This document shows positions 1 through 12,639 of a stretch of 64,000 nucleotides of DNA, in pieces (the first letter of the stretch is position 1; every line of letters starts with the position of its first letter). Origin of the DNA: Phragmites australis. Lineage: Eukaryota; Streptophyta; Magnoliopsida; Poales; Poaceae. The stretch spans positions 31,779,819 to 31,843,818 of the forward strand of contig NC_084924.1 in the NCBI RefSeq assembly GCF_958298935.1. Direction: 5' to 3'. The translations under genes were made by a program, and so were the position numbers. The notes under the pieces were generated by a model, which saw nothing but the letters and a program-made list of their open reading frames with translations, ran no database searches and had not been told where the DNA came from.

Positions 1-1019
1 ACGGAATATGAGGAGGCTGAGCTTTGGGGACTAAAAGCGGAGCTTCGAGCAACCTGCAAGAAAGCAAATCTAAATCTTGTGCTTCTACCAACATAGGAAA
101 GATGTACATAACGACAAATACATACCTAGGCCATTTCCTGGCTAGCGAGGGTCTCAGCAGGACCAGTATGGAGGCTGGCCTCTTGGCCACCTTATCGAGA
201 TTGCCTCGCCTTGTTTTCACTTCTGGCACAGCAAGGGTCATGACGCTCGATGAGCCCACAACGATGGTCTCCTTTCCACAATCTTGGGCTAGTGCCTAAA
301 TGTACTAAGAGTTAAATATCATGGCTACAAGGGCTTTGGTTAAATACTTAACTTACTGGAATTAGGGCCGGTGCTCTAACTGCTCATGTCACGGCCAGAT
401 CCATGATGGTTGGGATTGGATTTTCGGCTGTCGAAGTCTGCGTTGGATCCGTGAGAGGAGGATTTGGGCCTAGGACCTTGGGGTCTATGGATGAAGTAGG
501 AGCTGAGGGAGCAGAAGCATCCAGCTGGTGTTGGTGGCCTAGAGTCGCCAACTAGTGAGTCAACATCCACGAAGAGGTCATCCTCATCTAGCGCCTCGCC
601 GCTTACGAAGGTTGAGGTATGCGAAGTGGCACCGTTGTCTCCACTCCCTCTCAGGCCTCAGGTCTCCGTGATCTGGATCTCGTTTGTTTCCACATCCTAA
701 ATGGCAACATTTTCAGCTTCTGGGTCGGGCTGCCCTCACTTGGGGAGCTTCATGGTTCATGACAACCACCACTATTGTTTACGACCACCCGGAAACAAGA
801 TGAAATTAAAGACAAGAAGGTTCATGAGACTTATTGACAAGATTCTCTCTTGAACATTGACCTTCATCTCTACGATGGGGACCAGGATGCGCGAGCGACC
901 TGACATAGGGAGCTAAGTCAAACAGGAGCTTGGTCCTCTGGTCCACCACCTTTGGTGGGAGCTCTATGATAAATGACAAGAAGACTTGTAAGAAATAAGA
1001 CCATGGATTCCCTAAATGG
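1..1019. other. Probable retroelement interior, no supportable gene
   Basis: Only short, mutually shadowing reading frames are present. Since a minus-strand Transposase_28-like gene ends just to the right, this stretch is probably the downstream, more variable part of the same decayed retroelement. A minus-strand Ser/Pro-rich stretch at about 376-570 could belong to its tail, but I recognise no domain. Confidence 0.35.
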
Positions 1020-1812
1020 CTACTCCAGATCAATAGGTACTTGTCTCAGCTTCTCAGCCAGGGTCCATCTTAGCAGTAACTGCCAAGAACCAGAGATTCT
1101 CAACTTCAAAGGTTGGCACTTGATGAAATCCATGGTGACGTCATATGCCATCAACCCCTTCTCCTGTAGACACCAGATCTCGTTTATGAGGGTCCAGCGG
1201 ATGGCGATCTCCTTCATCTCCTCCGTCCACACAACCCTTAGCAACTGAGCTATGCCCCGGTAAGGAAGTCCCGATGGGCCAGGTTGGTAGTAGAATCACT
1301 TCTTGCGCCACCCTGACCAAGAACTCTTGGTGACGAAATCAATATACTCCGTCGTTTCCCATCCTGAAGGCAAAATCTGGCGCCAACGGCGACCTTGCCC
1401 TAGAACCCCTTCAAGAGGTAGAAATACCTGAAGAGGTCAAGGGACTGGTGCATGCCCAAAAAGGCCTCGCACAAATGTGCGAAAACGCTAATCATGACTA
1501 TGGAGTTGGAGTTGAGGTGGATGAGTTCAAGGCCATAGAAAGCAAGCACCTTAAGAAGAAAGCTGGAAGGGGGAAACGGAAACCGCAATGAAGAAATCAA
1601 GGAAAATGATGGCCTAGTTGGTGTATGGACTTGGGATCATCAGCCCCTTCATTGGTGCATAAGCGATTAAGGCCCAAGAAGGGATTACCTTGTTGTTCTC
1701 TACCTTGACCAAGGCCTCCTCCAAAATATCGCACCCCTGCTAGGCCAGAATAATGCTCGCATGCCACGCCGGCATTGGAGCTCTCCACATTCTCGATCTT
1801 CTTTCGACCCAT
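1020..1812 (-). pseudogene. Decayed Transposase_28-type (putative gypsy-type transposon) protein
   Basis: Read on the minus strand, broken frames give the recognisable order of the grass protein family Pfam calls 'putative gypsy type transposon' (Transposase_28), usually the N-terminal gag-like part of large Ty3/gypsy elements. At 1565-1400 the text FYGLELIHLNSNSIVMIS followed by LCEAFLGMHQSLDLFRYFY matches the family core (FYGLELHHLNPNSI, LCEAFLGI). At 1390-1260 a Trp-rich stretch ends in WFYYQPGP after one frame change. At 1244-1020 the family's 'LQEKGLMAYDVTMDFI' segment follows. At least two frameshifts and several stops separate these pieces, so it is not functional. The beginning near 1812 (a Met before GRKKIENVESS) is a guess. 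No LTRs could be paired in the window, so the parent element may run off the left edge. Confidence 0.75.
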
Positions 1813-2544
1813 GGCATCCTTAGGAATTGTAGGTGGAGGGTTTTTTTGGAGGCAAACGAAAGCAAGAGAGGCGTGAAGAGATGATGGGAGGTAGACCATG
1901 ACAGAAGGTTGAACGTTGTGTGGGCTCCTTGCCTCACTTTATACAAGGCGACGGCTCTCAGAAACAGTTCCTCAACTGATGACGTGGCATGACTCGAGAC
2001 CATGATCTCCTGCTTTATAGTCACATCACCTTTAATGCTCGACGCATGTGGGAGCAGTTGTAGCAGTAAGCCGGGGAACCCGGCGCATCACGCCACCATG
2101 CGCGTGTGTTTTCCCAGCATAATCATGATATCCTATTAGGTAAAAGATTTTCACCATTGCCTGAAAACTCCGCTGTGACGGTCCAACTTTCGAACCCGGC
2201 CAGCAATAAAACCTATCTTCCCAGTCCTTTCGCAAGAGTAGGATGATAGTTTTTTAGGCAAATTAGAAATCCTACTCTGATGGAATACATTCTTGAGGAT
2301 TCCTTGAGAACTCGGAGGCATTTGAAAATCCAAATAGATGATCTGAGGACCCTCAGAACCCGGTTGGATGCATCATCCTAATTGGGAACCTTAGTCCTAC
2401 TTGATGACACAGTCGGTCAAAATGCTTTTCTTTGGTGACCAAAGTATTTGACCTGTCAAAGCCTCATTTCACGTGCTGGTGGGGAGCTTGGTGATGACTA
2501 GTATGTAAGTACCATATCCAGATACCTCAGGGTTTCCCGTCATT
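1813..2544. other. Leader or flanking DNA, no gene seen
   Basis: This is the upstream side of the minus-strand retroelement relic and the flank of the CACTA element that begins at 2545. No coding domain, LTR pair or terminal repeat could be supported. Confidence 0.4.
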
Positions 2545-2594
2545 CACTACGTGAAAAAAGCTCAAAAGTGACATGTCATAATCGTAATGGGTGA

Positions 2595-3085
2595 CAGGTC
2601 ACCCCGAAGGCATCACTGATAACTAGTTATAAGTGACGGGTAAGGACCCATCACCAATGAGGTCCTTGGTGACAGGTCAAAACTTGACCTGTCATTTATT
2701 ATGGTCATAAGCGACTGGTTACACTTGTGACCCGTCATTTATGACTGATGAATGTTTTTCTCGTTTTTTGACACAAAAAAAATCAAAAAATATTTTTTCA
2801 TCTAAGTCATCCCAACGTAGGGCTATCACACTCGCCATGTGTCACAAACAATTTTTCACACTATTTTTATACTTTGAGTTCTGACGAAATCGAATCCGCG
2901 ACCTAGCCTCGCGCGCGTAGCTCCCTTACCACCTCACCCTCGCGTGCGTTTTGAAGGAAGCCGGAGATGCTATCCTTTTAACTTTTTTACCGAAGGTCAT
3001 TGGTGACGGGTCACTGTTACAACCCATCACCAATGAAGCCATTGGTGACGGATCGTAACAGTGACCTGTCACCAATGATTGTTTT
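2595..3085. repeat. Left subterminal repeat array of the 1.5-kb CACTA
   Basis: Repeated units of the type GTGACGGGTCA and its complement TGACCCGTCAC, spaced by ATTGGTGA-like words. The units occur in both orientations and can pair with those near the other terminus. The array is interrupted by an AT-rich stretch at about 2750-2990. Confidence 0.75.
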
Positions 3086-3654
3086 TTATTTTGACAAATA
3101 AAATAGATGACCCAGAGTGCATTTGGTAAAATTGGTATAACTTTTGCATACGGACTCCGATTTCGATGTTTTTAACTCTACATACATCTACAGAAAAAGT
3201 TTCTACCCAACTTTGTTGGGTTTGATGAATTTTTCGAGGCCAAAAATAGCCTGGAAGATTAAGTTCTCACCCCCAGAAGTTTTTGCACCGTTTTCGGAAT
3301 GCTTGTTTGTGTCCATAGCCGTCACTCCTTGCATCAAACTTGAGCAGAAATGTACAATAATTCCTATTCTAGTGCTGATGAAGTGAGAAAAAATAAGAGA
3401 AAAATAAAATAAAAATAATTTTTTTTGCATTGTTTGGAGCATTTTGACTTGCTTTTTTTAAATACACTTTCAATTTGAAATATGGATCTTCTGAATAGAT
3501 AATACTTGGAGTTTGTGGCCCTTATGTTATTCTGGTATCAGTATGACAGTAGATTAGTGTTGTGTCAAGTTATGTCATATAGTACGATAGTAGGCTAGAG
3601 TATATAAGAGACAGATCATAACTATCATACTACCAAAATTGAGCAAGTATTTAT

Positions 3655-4020
3655 GAATATTGTCATTAGTGGTGGGTCATAACTTGACCCGTCACTAATG
3701 ACTGGCCTAGGAGACTTGTCACTGATGAGTTAATCATTGGTAACGGGTCAAAATTTTACCCGTCACCAATGACTTGCCTAGGATGATCTATCACAAATGA
3801 ATTAATCATTGGTGATGGGTGAAAACTTCACCCGTTATCAATGACTGGCCTTGGATAACCCGTCACTGATGAGTTATCATTGGTGATATGTCAATTTTTC
3901 ACCTGTCACTAATGAATAGCCTAAGATGACTTGTCACTGACGAGTCATCGTTAGTGACGGATCACAACTACGACCCGCAACTTTTATCATAAGTGATGTG
4001 TTATATTACAACCCGTCACT
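3655..4020. repeat. Right subterminal repeat array of the 1.5-kb CACTA
   Basis: About eight to ten diverged copies of a 30-40 bp unit centred on CATTGGTGACGGGTCA followed by the complement, each reading like 'not-responding' inverted half sites. The composition matches the left array and stops about 35 bp before the terminal inverted repeat. Confidence 0.75.
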
Positions 4021-4056
4021 TATATAGTGTCTCCTTTGTCTGTTTTTCACGTAGTG

Positions 4057-4459
4057 ATTGTTGAAAAAAAATCTCTATCTCTAGAAAAAGAATCCCTGAA
4101 TGAATGAAAATTACCTATAGACACCAAGGATATCTCATAAACAAAAAAATTTATCTTTAAGAACAGAAATAAAGACTCCAAAGGACGTATGACACCCCTA
4201 TATATAGAGCTTAAGGACCTAGTGGAGGTGAAGCCATTAGAAGTTGAGAGAGACAATTAAGATTGAAGCCATTGCATGCAAAAAAGCTGTCCGACTAGGT
4301 TAGATCCATCTAAGTTAGCCACACACTCTTTTTTAATAGTCTCAAAGATCAATACAAACCAAACATGATGTATATCTATTATTCTAAGAGAGATATGAAC
4401 GTGTATAAAAATTCATCTATATGTTCATTTGATTTGTCTATTCAAAGCATCTCATCTCT
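4057..4459. other. Unassigned AT-rich spacer
   Basis: No coding domain or terminal repeat seen between the CACTA element and the LINE scrap. Confidence 0.4.
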
Positions 4460-4725
4460 TCACAAGTTCATAAGATCGGCAGTACAACGATTGTCAACAC
4501 TTTATCTATTAATAGTTGGAAATCTGCTCTCTTGAGTCTTCCAACCGAAAAGGCCAATCCCAGGTATTTGATGGGAAATTTTGTGCACGTAGCTGGTAGG
4601 TGACTGAGGATGACATCCAAATTTATATTTTCACATCTGATTGGTTCCACTGATGATTCGCTGAAGTTTTCCTTAGACCAGTTGCCTCGACACGAACAAT
4701 GATGTCTCACTCCATGAATAATTTT
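4460..4725 (-). pseudogene. LINE reverse transcriptase scrap (L1-type)
   Basis: On the minus strand the text FPIKYLGLAFSVGRLKRADF followed by LLIDKV matches the C-terminal part of plant L1-type LINE reverse transcriptases, where the canonical line is YLGLPLS..RL...DF..L.D. Upstream on the same strand, residues VEPIRCENINLDVILSHLP also resemble the linker before this motif. Only about 80 codons remain, with no catalytic box, 3' tail or target duplication visible, so it is a dead fragment. Confidence 0.7.
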
Positions 4726-6130
4726 CCGAAGAAACTAAAAAAGTGCTGAACTTCTCTTTCACAAGTCTGAAAAAAACAACTGTCTGATGTACCTAACCAA
4801 GCGATATGAAGCAGCTGGTAGCGCATCACTTACGAATAGAAAACGAAGTTTGTAAGCTCAACACAGGCTGGAGCTTTTGGTAGGAGAGTGAAATACTTTC
4901 AGAGCTGAATCAGACGGATGGGCACTCACATTCCAGAAGAAGTAGCAGGTAGGTGATGACTTTACACTGCAAAGAGACACAGGGCTGACATGGAGCTGTG
5001 TAGGCAGTGATAGCAAGACAGCTTTCTTTCTCCTCTCACTCTTCCAGCCTTAACAACTCACGAAAGGCGCTTTTGCAAAGGAGGTCTTGCCCTCGGTTTA
5101 AGTCTTGGCCCAGAAGCAAGAGCAGGGACGAAAAAGAACGCTGTCATTGTGCCGATTTCACGTAAATAAAACCCGGTTTTCGCTGTGAAAACGATGATCA
5201 TTTGGTTCGTTCTGATGCAAGGTCATGGCCCTACAGAGCCGAAAGCCTAGCGGGTTGCTCGTGAGATAAATAGATGTATAGGGAGATGACACGTTGTTGC
5301 GTGCACGTCTCATTGCATCCTCTCCTGCCTCGCACATGTTAACGTCAGTGACCATGGATGGAGGCGGCCGGCAGGAGGTAGAAGCTTCTCGGACGGATGG
5401 CAAAAGCCGCCGGCGACCTTTCCAGCCGCAAACCGTAGCCGCAGTCGATGGCGTTGACGTGTCAGACGTCGGCGCCCATTGAGAGCACCGTTTTGTGCAT
5501 CTTACTGCAGTGTTTTTTTATTCAAGAAATGGGGAGATATTGTAGTTAACACGAGTTCACCAATGGGGGCAAGGTTTCTTGGGGCAGAATTAACAGTTGT
5601 TCGTTAGGTTAAGCTTGGCATCAGTGTCATGTGCGCATGGCCAGATTAGGAGTAGACCACACTAGTTTTGGAATATTTTGTACCAGTGGATAGTAGTTGA
5701 ATGATCCGATATTTCAATTGGGTTCACTTCAGACTTGAAAAATGGGGGTTGATCATGGAAGAAAATTAAAGGCGAAGAGAGCGATCGCTTGTGCTTGCTG
5801 TCTGGTACAATGAGCATGCTTGCAGTTGCAGGCGAATGTTATGCATCATCAGGTCACGGGCATGCAGTACATGAACGCAGGCAGTGTAGTGCGGTGCATG
5901 CAGTACAAGTGTGTGGCTCTCTTGGAGTACATGCTTCTGGCCATGTGTACTGTGCTTCGCTTGGCTTGTGAAGTGAATTATGTGTCTCGATCTTCCGGCA
6001 TGTGTGCACCATACCATCTGCGTTCTGGTATTTCTCCCCCAAAAGTTTACATGCAATGACCTACTCCTACAAAAAATAAGTTTTCAGGAAATTTTTTCGA
6101 AACAGTGGTAGGAGGGTTGCCGTTTATTAA
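4726..6130. other. Intergenic DNA, no supportable gene
   Basis: Short overlapping frames appear on both strands at 5160-5480 and 5770-6060 but they shadow one another, lack recognisable domains and have no convincing splice-site context. I see nothing further here. Confidence 0.4.
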
Positions 6131-6940
6131 GAGTGCGTTAGGTAGGGATCTAGATTCTTGTAAAAATGTTTTGGTTCTATATACTCTCTAGGAACATTTC
6201 TCCGGTGAAATATAATCATCTTTGGAAACTGTTTGGCTAGCTGTTTGTATTCAGTTTCTTGAAAGAGAGGATTATGGTGCAAATGATCACTTTGCCCTTT
6301 GCTGATATGCTGTTTTGTTTTGCAGTAACAACATTGCAATAACAACAATTGACATACATATACATCAAGAGCATCATCTTTTATTGTTTTTGATCTATTG
6401 TCGCATGCATTTGAATTTAATTGGAATTGATCAAATTCATGAAAAGTGAGGCCATGTGAAGAAATTTGAAATTTCACTATATAACTTAAGCTGAAGATAA
6501 TTTTAGAAATTATTTCATTATTTAAGATGAATATTGGCTAACTTTTCCTATTTTTTGGGAATCCTTTTAAAGCTCTAAAAATTCATGGAAGGTACAAAAA
6601 TAGTCAAATTTAATGAATTTTAATTTGAATTTTGTTTAGGCTTTTTAAATGCAACCGGTTAAAATAGGTTGCTTATGGATTATAGAACCTACACAAAATT
6701 TGGTACATTTTTTGGAGCCTTTTAGAATATCTAAACCTATAGGGAAAAGAGATTGAAAATATAGATTTTTGAGGCATCTTGGAACCGAAGGGTAGTCTGG
6801 GACAGAAGCGGTCGAAACGGCAGGCGTTTCTGGATTCGCAACCGATTCAACTAATCGTTCTGGTGTGAATTGTTTCAGCCCACCCTGTTTGGCTAGCTAT
6901 TTCTGAGAATCGCTTCGGATTCTCACGTCCAAACGCGCCC
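6131..6940. mobile_element. PIF/Harbinger (Tourist-like) non-autonomous element, TSD TAA
   Basis: The left end reads GAGTGCGTTAGGTAGGG from 6131. The right end read in reverse is GGGCGCGTTTGGACGTGAG ending at 6940, an imperfect terminal inverted repeat with the GCGTTTGG core typical of grass Tourist/Harbinger elements. It is flanked by TAA at 6128-6130 and 6941-6943, the 3-bp target choice of this superfamily. The roughly 810-bp AT-rich interior has no transposase gene; the minus-strand frame at 6127-6477 has no recognisable domain. Confidence 0.6.
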
Positions 6941-6943
6941 TAA

Positions 6944-7889
6944 AGAACATAGGTAGTTTCCATGCGATGATGCACGTACTGTATTAAAAAGACTAGACAC
7001 CTCCTAGAATTACTGATCAAACCATGCCCCTTACTGACTTGGTTACATTTTTTTCTCTCTACTAGCGCGAAATGTGAGCCTTCAGTCTCGGGATATTTTT
7101 CAGATTGATTGCAGCCTAAAATCTAGAGTGGAATTTTAAGCCATCGTTTTCGCCGCATTTCCTCCTCTCCAATAATTCGTCGTAATTTCTGAGAGAGGGA
7201 GCAATCCATCCATCGATCTCGTACCATTGAACGCATTGTGTCCCTGCATCAGGTCAGGTGGACGAGGCACCACCGTGTTGGTGTACTGCTGTGTTCAGTG
7301 TGAAATGCTGTCCATTTCCCAGGACTTGCCTGCCTTCAGTTGTAAATGCATGTCGTTGCACAAGTCTACTTCAATTTATATCGACTGGGCTGCTGCATCA
7401 AACATTCAATAATTTTTCGGTCGCCGTTTGCGTTGCTTAGAAGATGAGGATCGCCGGGAGGAGACAGGAGAGGTCTCGGATTTTTCTGGTCTCGGAGCTC
7501 AATTTTATGCACTCAGATACGAATGGGCCATTTCTATCTTAGTGCATGGGCTGGGCCCAACTCAAGCCACGGTGAGCAGTGCTACACTTAGGTAAGAAAC
7601 TTATTTGAATCCTAATTGACGTGACAGCGTCAGGTTGGTTCAGCAGCACGTCGACTTGATTCACGGAGCATCTCTTATACCAAATTCGCGTGAGATCTCT
7701 TATACAGAATTCACGTGAGATTCTCAAGCCCTTGGCGTGCCACGTCAGCTGTTTTTTTAGCCGTCAGATGGGAGTCAGTGATTATAGAGTGATATTCGAT
7801 TGTCTAGACGCTGGAGTCATGGACCCGATGTTTCGGGCGAGTTCGCAAGCGGCAGCCAAGCTCTATGAACAGCGGAGAGGAATCTAGAT
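6944..7889. other. Intergenic DNA, no supportable gene
   Basis: No transposon ends, coding domain or RNA gene recognised. A short near-repeat of GTGAGATCTCTTATAC/GTGAGATTCTC lies around 7690-7725. Confidence 0.4.
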
Positions 7890-8455
7890 TATCTCAACCA
7901 CCACCCCGCCTGTGCGTCGGCCCCTCCCTTGCACGATCGGCCTGCTCTTCACACCCCGCTTCCTCTCCCGCTCCGTCCTCCTCCCTGCCAACACCTTCTC
8001 GAACCGCCACCTCCACCTCCCTGATCCGCATCGCCCGAGGCGCTCCTCGTTTGCTTCGCCCTCTCATCTCCCTCGTCAGTGCGCCGCTCCACCCTCTTTT
8101 GAGTCCTTTCCACCCCACGCCAACATCGGCACCTCCCCTGCCATGGCCGCTGAGCGCGGAAGCGCGTCGCAACACCCCCTCGCGCCTCCCCAATGGTGGC
8201 CACCAAGCGCGGTAGCACGTCACAGATGCCACGGGCCACCTCCTCCGTCACAACCCCACCGCACCCTCGCTCCGCGACGCCATCACGTCGTACGAGGCCG
8301 TGCTCAAGGAGAACCTTGTTGTCGCCACTAGCAGCCGCGGCAACGGGCACCACCACCTGTCCAAGAAGAACAGCGCGGGCGGCACACAGATGCCGAGCTG
8401 TTCACTCTTGCGCCGAGCAGACCCACCACGAATCTGAGTGCCCAGCCTGGTGAGT
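7890..8455 (+). other. GC-rich coding-like segment, possible captured or orphan first exon
   Basis: This about 570-bp block is much richer in C and G than its AT-rich flanks and ends at a good splice donor (GCCTG|GTGAGTTTG near 8451). One plus frame near 8250-8430 reads SLRDAITSYEAVLKENL followed by a His/Ser-rich stretch, which looks like a helical protein N-terminus, but no upstream start stays in frame and I cannot name the protein. Other frames give only Pro/Ser/Thr-rich text. It could be a gene fragment captured by an adjacent transposon, an orphan first exon, or a promoter-proximal CpG-rich remnant. Confidence 0.35.
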
Positions 8456-8689
8456 TTGTTTGCCCTAATCTCTTTCTTTCTCTTCATTGTAGCAGTCGTA
8501 GAGTCTAGTTCATAGAAAAAGAGGAGTTAGCAACAACCCTAACTCCAATTTTCTTTTCTTTTTTCTCTTGTATGTTGTTGCGGTAGGCTTGACCATGAGA
8601 CAACGTTTAGAGTAAGCATTTCCATGGATAAGTACACTGCAAAAAATAGATGATTAGTTCGACCTTGATATGGCTGAGCTCCAAACAGG

Positions 8690-8890
8690 AACCGTCTGTA
8701 ATATTAATATAGATGACTCATTTTTGAAGCCGTTTGTAATAAAACGAATATCATAGATGGCTACAAGCATGAGCCATCCGTAAAATTAATACAGATGGCT
8801 CTAAACACGAGTCGTCTAAGAAAATAGCTAGGGGGAGGTGGGATACATTAGTACAGACACCTTCAAACATGAAGTCATTTGTAATATTAG
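8690..8890. repeat. Left subterminal repeats of CACTA element A
   Basis: Several diverged copies, in both orientations, of the word ACAGATGGCT with spacers such as GAGCCATCCGTAAAATTA and GTCTGTAATATTA. The same core returns at 20340-20550 and 32440-32640, tying the three arrays to one CACTA lineage. Confidence 0.7.
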
Positions 8891-11680
8891 AACAATACAT
8901 CATCCCCTACCTCAAGATCGAAACTGAATAGTGCAAGTCGACTAAAGAACAATGCGCAGCTTTTGGAGGAAGAGGCCGGCGATTTTCTAAAAAAAATTAT
9001 TAGATTTCGGTGAAAACTTGAAGATTTATTAGTATTTGTTACTCCAAGGTAAACATTATGTTCTAATTTGGTCTAGATGGTCTAGATTTGGTTTGAAAAG
9101 CTAGCTAGATCTAGATCTAGATCTAGGATTTTTCCATGATGATATAGTTTTGTTCTATTCATTACATGATGTAGATTTATATTCTAATTTAGTCTTGAGA
9201 GGTCAACAATATGTACATCTAGACTTAGATTTTTTTCATGATGATCTAGAATATATTAATTGTTCTAGGTATATATGAAGCTCAAAGTATAGATCAAGGT
9301 TTAATTATGTGTTACTAAATGGCTAGCTTTAAATAGTGTTTTAGATAAATTTTAGATTTTTGGTATACAAACATAAAATTATCAATAACTATATAGTATT
9401 TAACGATAAGTGTTGAATTAATATTTGCCATTATTTTTAGGTATTCATGTATATAATATAATGGTTATTATTATTATTTTTGGATTAGTTATCATTTGAA
9501 TGATTCATTCATGCATGCATGCATGGTAGCTCTATTCTTTTTGACGAAAAGCTTGGTTGCTCTCTTTTATCAGGTTGATTTGATATTATTTTACTTTGTA
9601 CATTGTAGACGTATCGTGGCTGGATGTAAAATTCTCGTACGAACCAAGGGTATCTTGATGGTGTGATGGCTTTTCTGGCCGCAGCCGAGGAAGATTGTTT
9701 GGAGAAGGATGTTAAATTTATATATTTTGTTGTGATTGTAGAAACAAAAGATCATTTCTTAGACAGAACGCATCCTTACAGATCCAAGCACACTTGATTA
9801 TTAGGGATTTCAAACTGGACTACACGTGTTGGACCAAACATGGTGAAGAGAAGAATGTGTTACATAAAGACATTGGTATCGTCAAAGAACCTGAAGTCGA
9901 CATAAGAAGATAAGATGATGAGAAATTTGGTGTATGATGATGACTGGTGCTGCAAGCGATGATGATAGGTTGGATCATATATTGTGCAATGCAGACGTGA
10001 ACTTGAGTACTCAGAGACACTTTAAGAAATGCATGTGCTTGATTGAGGACTGAGAGAAGCCATTGTTCCATGGATGCAAACTGGAATACACAAAGTTGTC
10101 ATCCATGTTTGAACTGCTTAAATTGAAAGCAAATGATGGTTGGTTAGACAAGAGTTTCACAGCACTGCTAGAACTCTTATCGGACATGCTTCTATATGGA
10201 AATAAGCTACCCAAAAGCACATACAAAGCAAAGCAGATTCTTTATCCATTGGGGATGAATGTAGAAAGGATACATACATGTCTTAACGACTGTATCCTCT
10301 ACCATAAAGATCTAACAGACTTGAATTCATGTCCAATGTGCAAAGCATCTTGATACAAGCGTAAGAGACAATCAGACGACGATGAGGTGAAGAAAGGAAT
10401 TCTTACTAAAGTGGTGTGGTATCTGCCTATAATTCCGCATCTTAAATGTTTGTTTGTGAATTGAAAAGAGGCCAAATTATTGTGCTAGCACTCAGAAGGC
10501 CACAAGGCAGATGGAAAGCTAAGGCACCCTGCCGATTCTCCCCAGTGGAGAAACATCGACACGATCTCTGATGACTTTGGTGCGAAGCCGAGGAATATAA
10601 GGTTTGCTTTGAGGATGGACGGCATGAATCCTTTTGGGAACATGAGCAGCAGACACAACACTTGGCAAGTTGTTCTTAGTATTTACAACCTACCTCCTTG
10701 GTTTCGTATGAAGCGAAAGTACTTGATGATGTCACTGCTTATCCAAGGCCTGAAACAACCTGGGAACAATATTGATGTATACCTAAGACCATTGGTGGAA
10801 GATATAAAACATTGTGGAACGAAGGGGCGCAAGTATGGGATGCGTACAAAAGAGAGAATTTCATGCTACGTGCCCTGTTATTCTGCACGATTAATGATTT
10901 TCTTGCACTACGTAACCTTCGAGATAGAGTAAACAAGTAGACATGGCGTGCTCTCATTGCTTAGATGATACTGCGAGTATGTGGCTGCCCCACTCGCATG
11001 AAATAGTGTTCATGCGCCACCGTAGGTTCCTTAACAGATATCACCCGTATCACAACATGAAGGAACAATTCGATGGAACTAGGCAGAGAGATTTATGTCT
11101 AATGCACTACAGTGATCAAGATGTTCAAAATATGGTTAAAGATCTTGATGTTGTATTTGGAAAGGGGAGTAAAAAATTTAAGGATATCGATGGCATATGA
11201 AAGAATAGATTGATATTGTGGGAGCTACCGTATTGGAAGCACCTTGAAGTTTATCACTGCATCAATGTCATGCATATAGAGAAGAATGTGTGTGAAAGTT
11301 TGGTTGGTCTTTTACTTAACACTCCAGGCAATACGAAAGACGGCCTCAACACAAGGCTTGACTTGGTTGATTTGAAGATCAGGCCCAAGTTGGCACCTGA
11401 GCCCTCCAAAAAAGGTAGAACGAGGCTTCATCTACCCTGCTATAATCTAATAAAGGCTAAGAGAACCGAACTGTGTTGGTGCTTGCATGGTGTGAAAGTT
11501 TCGTCTGATTACTCCGCCAACATCTTGAAACTTGTTTTGATGCAAGATTTGAAATTAGTTGGTATGAAGTCCCATGATTGTCACGTGTTGACGACACATA
11601 TGCTTCCTGTTGCAATCTGAAATATCCAGTCGACCTATCTCTAAGACACAATCACCAAGTTGTATTACTTCTTCAACACC

Positions 11681-11685
11681 ATTTC
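11681..11685. repeat. Target-site duplication of gypsy-1, left copy (ATTTC)
   Basis: ATTTC directly precedes the left LTR and recurs at 19270-19274 directly after the right LTR. Confidence 0.93.
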
Positions 11686-12592
11686 TGATGTGCGTTTGCC
11701 CGATCCTCCGAAAGGTAATATGATAAGTTGATTGGTGGAGCTTCGACGTTGATAATCCAAAGGCTCCGAACAGAACAGATCGAGAACCCTCGCAACCACT
11801 ACACCACTACTCTGTGGTTATCAACCGTACCAAGACATGGTTGACCTCGCCAAGAAGGCTTTTCCTGCAAGCGAATCAAGAACACAAGCAAGAACAGGTA
11901 GATGCAATCTGAATATTGCTAATTACCAATGAAGTACTTGAGTTTGGGGTTCAACAAATCGATAAATGGCAAAACTGTCTAAAACAAAATAATCTAAGCT
12001 AAACCCGAGCTTAAATTATGACAGCTACCATATATTTATAGTGGAACATGAGGGGGTCAATCTAGGGTTGTGCAGCTGTGGAAAGAGGCATGCACAATCT
12101 GGACTCCGACCTCGACACAATTACAAAACCCGACAGGGTCCAGAATGGTGATGCATCACCTTATTCCTTCGACTCTGACTAAACTATAAGGAATATTTGG
12201 TCGAGCATAGATCCATTGGAAATGGCTCGACATAAGCTTTGCAGCAAGTCCAAGAACGCCTAAACGGATTTCGTATGAGAGAGTTATGCCCATTTTTCTG
12301 ACGTGCTGTCTTCAGACTCGATCGCGACTTCGACTAGAGCTCAGCCTCGAGTCCGAGTAGACTTAGCCTTCGAGGGGTGATATTTGAGTAAGGTTGTAGT
12401 ATTTCTCCTATGTTCCTAAGCAATAAAATATCACAAGAATTTAGTAGTAATCCATCCAAGGAAACTTGAATAGCGAGAAACGAGTTCACCTAGTGGTCTA
12501 ATTGTCGTGCACGTGCTTTTGTAATTGGACCTTGTATGATTTGAGGATTATTGGTGGTATTGATCGTATCCGAAGGAGCGATGGGCTCATCA
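11686..12592 (-). repeat. gypsy-1 3' LTR
   Basis: 907 bp starting TGATGTGCG and ending CTCATCA. On the minus strand it is the downstream LTR; the polypurine tract GAGGGGGAGGA lies directly before it (12593-12603 on this strand as its complement). Confidence 0.93.
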
Positions 12593-12639
12593 TCCTCCCC
12601 CTCTTGAATTGGAGTCGTTCTCGACTCAAGCTCGTCTTC

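Larger units (their letters stand above)
2545..4056. mobile_element. Non-autonomous CACTA element, complete, TSD ATT
   Basis: The left end reads CACTACGTGAAAAAAG from 2545 and the right end reads TTTTTCACGTAGTG up to 4056, a perfect-core CACTA terminal inverted repeat. The flanks 2542-2544 and 4057-4059 are both ATT, the 3-bp target duplication expected for CACTA (En/Spm) elements. Both ends carry many inverted and direct copies of a subterminal motif around GGTGACGGGTCA (left about 2595-2735 and 3000-3085; right about 3655-4020), which in this superfamily bind the transposase. The 1.5-kb interior has no transposase gene, only short AT-rich frames, so mobility would need a transposase supplied by another copy. 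Confidence 0.9.

Noticed and set aside
7894..8356. Several long overlapping Pro- or Gly-rich frames on both strands
   Set aside because: Expected by chance in a GC-rich block; none has a domain or clean start context.
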